Shown one piece after another: positions 44,839-54,456 of a stretch of 64,000 bases of DNA (position 1 is the stretch's first letter; the number at the start of each line of letters is the position of its first letter). The stretch is from Phytoseiulus persimilis (lineage: Eukaryota > Arthropoda > Arachnida > Mesostigmata > Phytoseiidae). The notes beneath the pieces were generated by a model. That model saw nothing but the letters and a program-made list of their open reading frames with translations, searched no databases and was not told the origin of the DNA. The translations under genes were made by a program, and so were the position numbers. Where the stretch lies: positions 48,236,001 through 48,300,000 of the forward strand of contig CM075101.1 in NCBI GenBank assembly GCA_037576195.1, written 5' to 3'.

Positions 44839-45983
44839 AGGCGTTCAGTTATTGAGTGATGGACTACGGAACATCCACGATTCGGAACTGCTCCTGGGAA
44901 TCCTCGTGTAATCTTCAGACGAGTTTGAGCAGAACTGAGGGAGCATGGAGAGGTTTCCGCCTCTCTGTTATGGAGAATCGAAAGAAATAGACCAACTTCA
45001 CAGCGCCTGACATGAGAAGTGGATGTGTGAAAAAAGTGATCCCATTGCGGTCTGTGTTAACCGCTCTGCCACTTTTCCCGTGTTTCCGATACTTTGTTTT
45101 CGGATCGGAGGAAATGAGCGATTCTCGAGCCATTTATCGCCTGCGAACGGGAGGCAGGAAAAGCTGTGACAGCTAATAGAGGCCACCTGTATAGCCTGCG
45201 GAATTACCGAGCTTTGAGTTTCGACAAGGATGATGCGGATACGACTAGCGAGCCCTTTCGGAGACTTCGAGTAACCATGTGTTACAGCAGAACCTCGATT
45301 ATGTGGATCAATCAATCTCAGAAACTGGCAATATTATCAGAATCCCCTGCTGGATTCACGCTGCGTAGATACCATTGAAAGGCTTCCAATGGTGAAGCGG
45401 ATGCGATGTCTGACACAACCCGCTCTCTCACGACTCTATCAGGTGCCTGGCGCAAGGCAATCCACGCAGTACGGAGCTCGAAACGGGGCTGATTGAAGAC
45501 ATAAGCCTTGTGTTGAAGGATCCCGTCTTGGACACGATGTAAGGTATTTTTGAAGAAAAAGTCGTTCCGATGAACGCTGGCATAAACGCCATGACTTTGT
45601 GTGAGAATTAGCTCCTCTTCTGGTCGAAAGCTCTGCGATTGAGGAAGAGAGGGACAGCTCTTCGCCAAAGACCGTGGACTCGAATAACATCAGGTCGAGT
45701 ATTGTACGAGAGGCTGCGAACTCTTGGGTTCCGTGTCTGGGAAGTCCATATTTCCTCGTTTTGATGAGTATCGAGAGTTTCTATTGTTGTAGAAGTCGGA
45801 GACCGTCTGAAGTTCGTGTTCAATCTTCTCAACGACCAAAGGGAGGCTGTGATTCTTGTTAACGGTGAGCTATTGAGAGCCGAGCGGCACCGTCGCAGCT
45901 CGCCAGTTGACCAACCAGCGAGAAGTGCGTTTAGCAGTGAATTCGTCGACGAACTGCGAAAAGCGCCGCATAACAATTTATTC

Positions 45984-46320
45984 TTAATTAATTTCGCCCT
46001 TCAGCACGACATGTTCGATGGGAGGCGCGTTTGGCCGGCGCAAGCGCAAGGGGATCTTCGGTTGGGAAACAAGCTCTCGTCATATTCCGGTATCTCGATG
46101 TCCAGGCTCTCGGGAACTAGCCCAATGTTCCGTAAGATTTTGGCAACACACATTGCGGTGCAGAGCTATATCCTGACCATGACAGTTTTGTTCACCTCTC
46201 GGTAAGGCCCAGTAAGGCCTCGACATAATCGTGAGCTTCGCCAACCCCCCCCCCCCACATCTTCTGCTCTTGTAGCTGCAACAGGAGCTTTCTGTAGACC
46301 CGGCTGAAAACCGAATGTCT
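45984..46320 (-). pseudogene. Internally deleted cytochrome P450 pseudogene
   Basis: On the minus strand the first part reads HSVFSRVYRKLLLQLQEQK and then HDYVEALLG, matching SVFGRVYKQLLWRLQDRK...RDYVEALL of the P450 at 42271-43827. The sequence then jumps directly to the heme-binding region (LPRGEQNCHGQDIAL), omitting about 180 residues that include helices I and K, and changes frame. After another frameshift it resumes with IPLRLRRPNAPPIEHVVLKG and a stop at 45984-45986, and AATAAA (minus strand, 45977-45982) follows. A G run (about 46246-46257) lies in the first part. The deletion joint and frameshifts rule out function. Confidence 0.85.
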
Positions 46321-46449
46321 CCGAATGATTTCAAAGGCATTAAAAATCGAGATATCTCACTATAGATTGTTTATACCCTTCCCGTGGCCGGTCTAGAATC
46401 GGCGAAAACCAGATTGTAGCCTCGAGTGCCCTCTTTCTACTCAAGAAGT

Positions 46450-47121
46450 TTCATTCAAATCGATCCTCTAGATCGCTTTCTTCCGATTCTTACTCGGCAT
46501 CGGCAAACGATGCGACGATCGTGAGGGCTGCCTTGAGGAACCTCGCTCTCTCATCCCTTCTGAGACTGAACGACGCTCTGGTCGTCGACCGTGGATTCAG
46601 AGACCTCGTGGACTTCCTGCAAAGTTTCGGATTCAGAGCTTTCAGGCCAGCCATGAAGGGGAAAAGGAAGTAGTTGCCGCACAACGAAGCCAACGCCTCC
46701 CGCTTGGTGACGACGATCCGGTAGATTGTTGAAGCATTACGCGGCCGGATCGCTCAACGGTATAAACTCCTACACAACGCCGTCGACAACGAGATGCTCC
46801 CAAAGGTCCAAACCATCTGCCGAATCGTTGGGTATCTAAAAAATACCGTTGTACCGTTGAGCGATTCGGCCGTGTACTGCTTCAACGATCCGCCGGACTT
46901 TCGTCACCAAGCGGAGGGCGCTGGCTTCGTTGTGCGGCAACTGCTTCCTTTTCCCTTCCATGGCTGGCATGGAATCTTGGAATCTCTGAATCCTTAGTCG
47001 ACGACCAGAGCGTCGTTCGGTCTCAGGAGGGACAAGAGAGCGAGGTTCTTCAAGACAGCCCTCACGATCGTCGCATCATTTGCCGATCCCGAGTGAGAAT
47101 CGGAAGAAAGCGATCTCGAGG
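46450..47121. repeat. Long inverted repeat (about 300-bp arms, 85-bp loop)
   Basis: The left arm (about 46450-46766) and right arm (46851-47121) are reverse complements with moderate divergence; matched blocks include ACGATCGTGAGGGCTG, the TCGTCGACC/GGTCGACGA region and TACCGTTGAGCGATC. Each arm, read outward, encodes related residues around STTRASFSLRRD and LTIVASFAD, so each may hold the end of the same unknown gene or transposon ORF. No target-site duplication was found. Confidence 0.8.
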
Positions 47122-47639
47122 GTTGAAGATCCCTCAGGAGAGAGAATGGAGGAGAAAAAACCTCCCGGATGTGGCTCAGCTATTCGCAGTCTCTTGGACG
47201 TTCCGACCGCGTTTGGGTCGAATTCCCGTAAGTGAATGAGGGGTCTGGTCGGTTACCCACTCGAAACGATAACTCCGAAGGCTAGGCTTCGATTTGGATG
47301 AAACTTCTCGAGTAGGGAGAGGGTACTCGAAGCCACATTCTGGGGTCGCCGATCCTTGGCCGGGCACGGAAAGGGTATCAGCCATCTAAATTGAGAAACT
47401 CCAGATTTTCAATGCCTTTGAAATCATGCGGTCTTATCACTGGACTATCACTATTTGAGAAGATAGCCCTCAAAGAGAGCTTCCAGAAAAGTTGTCGTTC
47501 GACGTTGCACGGACAGCGGTTCTCGAGATACAACGATTATGAGTTGGCTCTTGACCATGCGGATTTAAATGAACTATTTTCAATTAATATCAATAGATTT
47601 GGATCCAGGTAACGGAAAAGGCTGAGAACTTCAGGAATA
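47122..47639. other. Flank and possible N-terminal part of the BEL/Pao element
   Basis: A frame at 47391-47612 may be upstream BEL/Pao sequence, but has no clear motif. Confidence 0.3.
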
Positions 47640-50324
47640 CGTTCATATAGGGAACACGATCCTGCTCTTTTTAGGAAAATCCGTCGAGGTGGGGCACCTA
47701 ACCGACTAGATCCTTTGCGAGAGAAGTATCAGGCAAAATTTGAAGACATGGTCAGGTTTGGGTTCATCGAAAGGGCGGCAGGAGATGAGGAGCCTGGAGA
47801 GGTAGTGTCGTATCTGCCACATCGTGAGGTCCTGAGAGGCGATAGCTTAACGACGAAAGTGAGAGTAGTCTTCGATGCTTCGGCCAAGTGACGGAAAGAC
47901 TGCTCGTTGAATGAGGCACTCTGGAGCGGACCCAACCTCAACGCAGATATTCTTGGGGTCCTACTTAACTACCGACGCCATGCCAAAATTCTAATGGCGG
48001 AAATTGAAGAGTATTACCCGCAAATAATCGTTCGTAGACAACACCGGGATGCCTTGCGGTTGCTCTTGGAGGTACTTGTGTGTTGGGCCCCCTCTTCGAG
48101 AGTGGCGCCAGAAACACGGTCGGTCAGCTCGCCATCTCACAAGGAGCGGGGGCTGAAGCGGGGGGCAACACGCCACTGGCAGAGGCGAAACATAGCATGG
48201 TTTCTGTGTACCGCTTCGTCTACCTTTCTCCCACCATCTCTCCCCCTATGCCGCCAGTTGACTGGCTTAGAAGGCGACATCAGACTGTTTCACGCGCCAC
48301 TTGATTGATTTATTGATTGTTTATTGACCATCTTCATGCTGTATTTTCATTCCAAATATAGCTGAAGACCCTTAATACGGGGCGATGACTCAGCTGGTCG
48401 ACGGTGCGGTTATTATTTTTTCTCGGGCATACGGTCTGGGTAGTTTTTCCGTTCCCACTTCTCAAGTATTCTCTTGGTGTCGAATATCATTCTTGGTGTG
48501 CTCTCTTCGTGTAGTCCTAATCTTTTCTGTATTGTACACTGAGCATCTGGGATTTCTTCGCATTCAAGAAGCACATTCTCCATAGTTTCGTCCTCCCTTC
48601 CGCACCATTGGCAGATCGCTTCGATGTCTATGTATCTTGACCTGTATTTCCTAGTCTGTAGACATCCCGCTCTGGCGTTCGCGAGCAGTCGACTGCCTCT
48701 ACTGTTATCATATATGTGTTCGATATTTCCTCGAGCTTTTTTGAAATTGCGATATCGGTCGAGCGTTCTCTTTTCCGACATACCCTTTCGCCATTCCTTA
48801 TCCAGCTTGTTGTTCAGCGTCTCTTCCACATATTTCTTGTAGCTTCTGAGACCCATCCTTGCCTCGCTGGTTGATAGTTCTTTCAATTCCTGGCATTTGA
48901 ATCGTTTCTTAACTTGGTTGATTCTTTCCTTCAATGAGGTTTCCGTATTTGTGATCTCCAGCATGGTATGGATCGCTTTTGGCCTTCAGAAGAGGGGGCC
49001 TTACGCACAAGTACCCTCTGGGATTATGATGGTGCAGGACGGCCCCAGGAGTTTCGCTTGACTAGAAACTATTTCGGTCTCGCTCCATCTCCGTTTATCT
49101 CAGCAGCGTGCATGCGACGGCTGATCGACTCCTACAGTGGACTCTATCCAGAAGTCGTCAGGTGAATTGGTCGGAGTTATTATGTAGATGACCTGAAGGT
49201 GTTGGGCTTACGATATGACAATTTGGTCAACACGCTGAAGATCGAATATCCGAGTGTTGGAAGGTCGACATCCACGCTGACCTAGACGGATGTGCTCAGC
49301 ATAGTTGCGACAGCACGGTGTACGATAGATTGGGCATTTTGGCTCTAGTAGTCCTGAGGGCTAAATCGATATTGCAACAACTGCACCGCATCCCAAAAAT
49401 GTGTTGGGATGACCCCGTTTCCCAGTCGATAGAGAAAAGTTTAGTAGAGTGGTTGGACGATGTAAAACAATTCAACGAGATTGAAATACCGGCGAAGTAC
49501 GAAAGCTACGCGGTGACGGAGGAAAAAGTCGAGATCCATCTCTTCAGCGATTGGAGTAGCCTTGCGTGTGAAGTTGCTGCTTATATTGTGATAACAGACG
49601 CTCAATAGCGGAGGGCATCGAGCTTACTGATGGCTCAGACGAAGATGGCTCCTTTGAAGGAGACTACAATACCGCGCTTAATGCTCAGGGCTCTAGCGCT
49701 GGTAGCGGAGACTTGTACTCACCTCAAGAGTCGACTCAAGTTCGAAGTCAACGAGTATCATCTGTGGACGGATAGTACAAGTGCGTTCTATGAGATCCAG
49801 TCGCAGCAGGCAGAGAAACTACCGGTTTCGTCAGGAACCAGGCGTCGGAGATTAGGTGTCACATTGGACATGCAAAAGTCAGGCATGTCCCAGGCCACCT
49901 GAAGACGAGCGATGTTGCGAGTCGTGGAGGAAAAGTGTGAGAGCTAAGTTCTACGTGGTTTGCCAGACCGGGATTCATCAGAGAAAAAGCATCAAGATGG
50001 CCAGAGCAACCGGAGCTGCCCAAACTGGTGGCGGGTGTAGTCGATGCGCAATCAATGAAAGCAACACTGAAACTCGATCGCTACAGCAAGAGGTGGAAGC
50101 TGAGACGATCCGTGGCATTCGCACTCCGTTTCAAGGATTACATCCGGAAGGTGATTTCTCGAAACAAGTTGAAGGACCCGCTGAGTACGGAAGATTTGAG
50201 AATAGCCGAGGTTGTCATCGTACAGGAGGTTCAAAAAGAAGCGTTCAGTGAGGTGATCAGATATATTCTCGATAGCCGTGCTCTCCCCGAGGATTCGAAG
50301 ATACGATGCCTCCAGACTTGGTAA
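47640..50324 (+). mobile_element. BEL/Pao LTR retrotransposon pol, interrupted and decayed
   Basis: Successive plus-strand frames give the BEL RT start (LRVVFDASA-type KVRVVFDASAK, SLNEALWSGPNLN, then ILMAEIEEYYPQIIV), and after a LINE insertion TRNYFGLAPSPF and YYVDDLK with the catalytic YVDD. Then come YDRLGILAL, WDDPVSQSI and HLFSDWSS (RNase H), APLKETTIPRLML and LWTDSTSAFYEI, and an integrase zinc/linker part (PLSTEDLRIAEVVIVQ). Order and motifs are those of BEL/Pao. Stops (near 47888 and 49163) and frameshifts kill it. No LTRs are visible. The frame ends where a 45-bp minisatellite unit begins. Confidence 0.85.
48070..48975 (-). mobile_element. 5'-truncated LINE inserted in the BEL/Pao element
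   Basis: The minus-strand frame 48964-48413 encodes the C-terminus of a LINE reverse transcriptase (NARAGCLQTRKYRSRY, then CQWCGREDETMENVLLEC with the terminal Cys/His cluster). The 3' side has a TTGATTGATTTATTGATTG-type tail near 48303. GCTCTTGG (48062-48069) and GCTTTTGG (48976-48983) flank the insert as a near-perfect 8-bp duplication, and the BEL RT frame resumes directly after it. Confidence 0.75.
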
Positions 50325-50372
50325 AGTATGGTCAGATTGGTCCCGGAATCACCCCTCAAGACTCGGAAAAGA
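50325..50372 (+). repeat. Single unit of the 45-bp minisatellite family
   Basis: AAGTATGGTCAGATTGGTCC, then CGGAATCACCCCTCAAGACTC: the closest to consensus of all dispersed units. It marks the end of recognisable BEL sequence. Confidence 0.85.
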
Positions 50373-50544
50373 GCTACATGGGTGCCTGCCAGCTGGCATT
50401 GCACCAATGATCGAGACGATGCAGTGGAGCTGCAACCGAGGCCAGCGAGAGACGATAATCCAGAATATATTTCGGCTCAGGCTCCGCGTTTGTCAATGCG
50501 ATGAGGAAATGCGAGATTATCGAGAGGATGAGCTTCATTTAGAA

Positions 50545-50550
50545 TTTATT
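50545..50550 (-). promoter_or_regulatory. AATAAA polyadenylation signal of the tRNA deacylase-like gene
   Basis: TTTATT on the plus strand, about 70 bp beyond the stop codon at 50621-50623. Confidence 0.6.
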
Positions 50551-50620
50551 TTGCAAATTAAGTGTACACGGCTAAGTGATATGAATAGCCTCGGGTTGGA
50601 CTCCGGAAAAGCAGGCACCT

Positions 50621-51267
50621 TCAAGCTCGGGAATCAACAGTGGCAAAGGCGCACCCTTCGCTTTCTACGTGCACCTCCATGCCGTCGCAAGTACCGCCAT
50701 CCTTGATCCTCTCGTTCTTGTAGTTTCCCCGTAGCGAAGCGAGGAACTTCGCGTAAAACTGCTTGGATCTTCCTGCAGCCATCGCATTCGGATACGTGAC
50801 TTTGGTCCCTGTTGATTGTTTTCCGTTAGATAGAAACCGAATAGAAACACATCGGACACAACCAATCAGAATTCTCCCTTTTCCGTCCAGTGGGGCTTCC
50901 TCACCTCTCACTACGGCGAAGAAACTAGTCTGGCTCAAGCAGAAGACCTCTAAATCTTCTTCCACGACCGAGTTCTTGCGATTCCGCTGATTCGTTGGGA
51001 AGAACCTCAGATTGAGGATCTTCTCCACCATGTAATCGATGTCCTCGCTTGTGTCGTCCTTATGGAAACCTGTGAGATTCTGAGGTCAGTTCAAAGTCCT
51101 ATGGAGCTAGGTCATCAATCTCATGGCCTCCAGTTTCCCCAGTTATAATCGAATCTTCAATCTAGGTACTCACCAACTTCGATGCATAGTCCTCTTCCGA
51201 TGGATGCTACCAGGTCAGCCTTCACTGCGACCCCGATTGTCGACACACGTTTGATTGTTGCTCGCAT
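50621..51267 (-). CDS. D-aminoacyl-tRNA deacylase-like protein (DTD family), three exons, altered active-site motifs
   Basis: Minus-strand exons 51267-51174, 51069-50905 and 50808-50621 join in phase to give 148 residues, the usual DTD length. The first exon reads MRATIKRV, then SIGRGLCIEVG, the second starts FHKDDTSEDIDYMVEKILNL, and the third has FYAKFLASLRGNY and IKDGGTCDGMEVHV: block for block the DTD1 fold. DTD clears D-amino acids and glycine mischarged on tRNA. Both active-site motifs differ: SQFTL is SQTSF (in CLSQTSFFAV), and the invariant Gly-Pro of the GPVT loop is Gly-Cys (EGCAFATV). The second intron (50809-50904, 96 bp) is a multiple of three without stops, so unspliced RNA would still be translatable. 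The gene is either a neofunctionalised paralogue or an inactive copy; a canonical gene may exist elsewhere. Confidence 0.85.
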
Positions 51268-52762
51268 CTTCGAAGTTGAGCTGTTGAAGTGTTTCAATCT
51301 GAATGAGCGCACGGACTCTTGACTTCACTTCGGTACGCAGCTTCTTATACGGTGCATCGGCACTCTCTCAGGAGCTCTCCACCAATTAGAGAGCGAGAGT
51401 CCGATTTTCTCGCTCAACCGCTTTAGATACTCGAATCGAGCATGCAGCGAGAAGATTCGCCCCGGGTTTCAAACACGGAATCCAAGGAATTCCGCGGTCG
51501 AGGAATTGCGGTCTATACGCGGCTTCGAACGGTCGAAGAGGTTCGCAGATGCCACAAGGCCGGAACCCCTCGATATAGCTCTTCTGGCCGCACGCATTCA
51601 TCCAATGATGAGTTCGAGAATTTGTAGCTGACAGACTTCGGAATACCACGAAAACTCTTCGGAGGAAAACTGATCATGCAGGAGTCTCGCAGAGAGGGAA
51701 TACAATCTTCTTCGATCAACCTTGGTTCAGTTTCTCGGAGTCTTCACAATGGGTCGGGGTGATCATGGCATGACGTTCGAGCTTAGAGCCCACGGGTGCG
51801 CCGCCGTCATATCGGTGAAATCGGCCTCGGGATGACCTCAATGTAATATCTTATGAAATGTAACTTGTACGGCCTCTTGATAGCAGAGAATGTTGGTTCA
51901 AATGTCATCAATAGTCCTAGGCGGCAATTTTGATAGATGCCATGCCAGCAATTTCGGCCTCGATTGGGGAATTCCTTTTTTTTCCCGCTTCCTCGATGGC
52001 TTAAAACACCCTCTAGCTTCTCGGCTGTCGAAGAGTTAACTTTGACGGAGAACGTCTTCAGCTTCGGTTCGTACGGCGTGAAGCCCCCGAGAGGATGACG
52101 CCATGGAATAGAGATTGTGGGCAGACATCCACCACGCGATGCCAATGCTCCCGGTGTCAGTTTTCGTCGCGAACCTATCCGGGAATCCCGGGGTCGCTCC
52201 CAGAGAGTTCATCAGAAGATGAGGGCATCCATGAGAACACCAACCGGTGGTGCTCCCCGAGTTGATCAGAATGACATCGTAGCCCGACGATACCGATGAG
52301 CCAGTGAGGAACCATGCCAACGGAATGCTTATACAAAGATCGCTCCTGGGTGCGACATCGATTTCCTCATGATCATGCTCTATGGGAAATGTTTCTAAAA
52401 AACTCGGGGTCAAGTTCAGTGAATGAAGTGAAGGCTCCGTGGGCTTCACATCGATCCCAATACCGACCAGTATCATGGAACCGGGCCGCTGCCGAACAGC
52501 GGCAGAGCGAGTGATGTGTGCTACTCGACAGTGCCGCCAAACACAGCTCTGGGCGGTTTCAGTTTCGTTGACAATGAAAAGTCCTCAACCTGAACTCAGG
52601 AGGAGATCATTCTAAAAACTTCAGATGTATTGAGGGTTTCAGCACGGGCGTCTCGTCAACAAAGACGCTACAGATCACAGGTATTGAAGGGAAACTTCCG
52701 ACAAGTTCACAGAGCTTCAGAATGATAGCCCAGCGAACAAACGATGCAATTCATGCCGATCC
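51268..52762. other. Unrecognised stretch
   Basis: The left edge is the promoter side of the deacylase-like gene. The longest frame, 52036-52476 minus (146 codons), and 51807-52145 minus are not recognised. Confidence 0.35.
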
Positions 52763-54015
52763 GATTCATACGGAAGACTCGAACGTCGTTCAGATCTCCC
52801 GCAACGAGTATGGAAGGCGCCTCGTCGCTTCGAACGAATCAGCCACGTACGAAATCTGTGGGTAGCCAGAAGCATGCCCAAATCATCGACTCAGAGTTAT
52901 GGGGGGAACGGGGGGACACACAATCGACGCCAGCGCCCAAGTGTCGCAGTCCGGCTCCGTGGATTATCTCGGAGCTCCAGGCAAGCCCTGATCAGCGGGA
53001 TCACGGGAGTTCGTGGTGATGTTTCTTCACGAATCCAGAGGTTTCTCTCCCGGGAAGATAATTCGTATGATGAAGAGAGTCGAAGACTTATGGAGCTATT
53101 CGGCAGCTCCCATCCGAGATCTGGTTCGAAAAACCGGAGTCGGAATCGTTTCCATCTTTGATCTTATGCGAAGGATACTCACGCATAGCGAACGATCAAC
53201 TTGATAAGCCAGATGACTTTCCAGCATTTTTCGGTTGGTCAAACAAGCCCTGGTTGTCTTCCAGATCATTGAGATACCGGAACTGACGATACTGGCTGAA
53301 GCATGATCCGTCGATACAGTCGGTGGAAATTGCGTCGTCCGACAGGATTCTCCGAACTATTTGAACACATGCAGTACAGAAACTGGTTATAAAGTAGAAA
53401 CCGAGCTCTCTCGCTTCACGATTTCCTACGAAGCATATAAGAGCGCACGCTCAAACTTGGTAGATTCCCCTAAACGCCGTACCGGCATCAATCACAACTG
53501 AACGAATGACCTTCTGAACAAATGACGAGTTCAATTTGGCCCTTTTCCTGCTCCGACTTTGCAACCTTCTCCCTTTGTCGAGTGAGAAGGTACCCAGGTG
53601 ACTGCGACTCGCAGCGAGAGTTTTCTCACGACCGTAAGGATTCTGCCAGTGCCCAAGTCGCACGTGGTCGATTCTCTGCTGATCTGTCTACATTCGAGAC
53701 AATCGCTGGAGACCAACTTCTTCTTGCCTTGGGTCACCGCCGCAGGTGAAGACGGTTCGTTCAGAATCCTGTCTGGAAGTCCAGATTACTTCTAGTTGAG
53801 ATGAATATCTTTCATGCAAGATATTTCGGCACCAAGACTTTCCGGTCCTAACATTCCGCCCACTGTCATTTCGGCACCTAACTGCGGCGGTCATCGGTAC
53901 ATGAGACTATGCGTGGTGCAGAGACTCTTCGTTGTTCGTCTTCTTCTCTATTTCTCACGCATTTCTTGCTTCAAGCTCGCTAGGGGTCTCCCCGAAAGTG
54001 AGCTCTTTGTGGTCC
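52763..54015. repeat. 1.2-kb segment, inverted copy A
   Basis: It is the reverse complement of 61735-62950, with high similarity (for example GTTTCTCTCCCGGGAAGATA near 53041 and CTCGCTGCGAGTC reading near 53620). Differences include small insertions and deletions that break frames, such as about 16 extra bases in copy B near 62145-62163 and 20-30 bases more here near 52925-52955. I see no convincing gene. Confidence 0.8.
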
Positions 54016-54454
54016 GATCTGGCGGTATGATAGAGAGGTCTCGGCCAGCTGAGTCAACGATCGAAGGGGATATGGCGTTGAGGTCGGCCCCGGAGTCGAG
54101 CGTCGCTACCGTGCGTTGTCCGAGGATGGAGACTTACATCTCGAAGGGGTTCAAGAAGCGGGTTCGAAAGATGTCACTAGCATAGAGAGCAGAGCAAATA
54201 TGCCGTCTAGGGTCGAACGTCTCATCATTTCCGACGATACGGCTCAAACATCATCCGACCACCTTTTCGGTGAACATTGCCATCGCACAGTTGCTGTGCC
54301 GAGCTGAAGGCTGGAAGCAACTTTCATCTCTGTCGGCTCATTCCTTTTCGGCCCCCAGCTATGAATTCCCGATAGCAGGCTTCCTGACCAATGCTCATGG
54401 GATGAGACACCTTCATAAATGGAGCCTGGAAGTCTAGGTGATTTTTCGAAATTA
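54016..54454. other. No feature seen
   Basis: Open frames such as 53814-54185 are unrecognised. Confidence 0.35.
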
Positions 54455-54456
54455 TA

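Larger units (their letters stand above)
43828..45983. other. Mostly unrecognised stretch, with a possible decayed gene on the minus strand
   Basis: Between about 45960 and 45318 the minus strand gives protein-like pieces in successive frames (for example SDFYNNRNSRYSS, then VYASVHRNDFFFKNTLHRVQ and SPLEAFQWYLRSV). This suggests a frameshifted, membrane-receptor-like gene that I cannot name. The rest, including 43952-44314 minus, is unrecognised. Confidence 0.3.

Noticed and set aside
52036-52476. 146-codon minus-strand frame as a host gene
   Set aside because: No recognisable domain, and codons change to unrelated sequence without splice signals I can support.
53531-53737. RNase H-like WVPSH motif in the inverted duplication
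   Set aside because: Only five residues match and the surrounding sequence does not; the frame is broken in one of the two copies.
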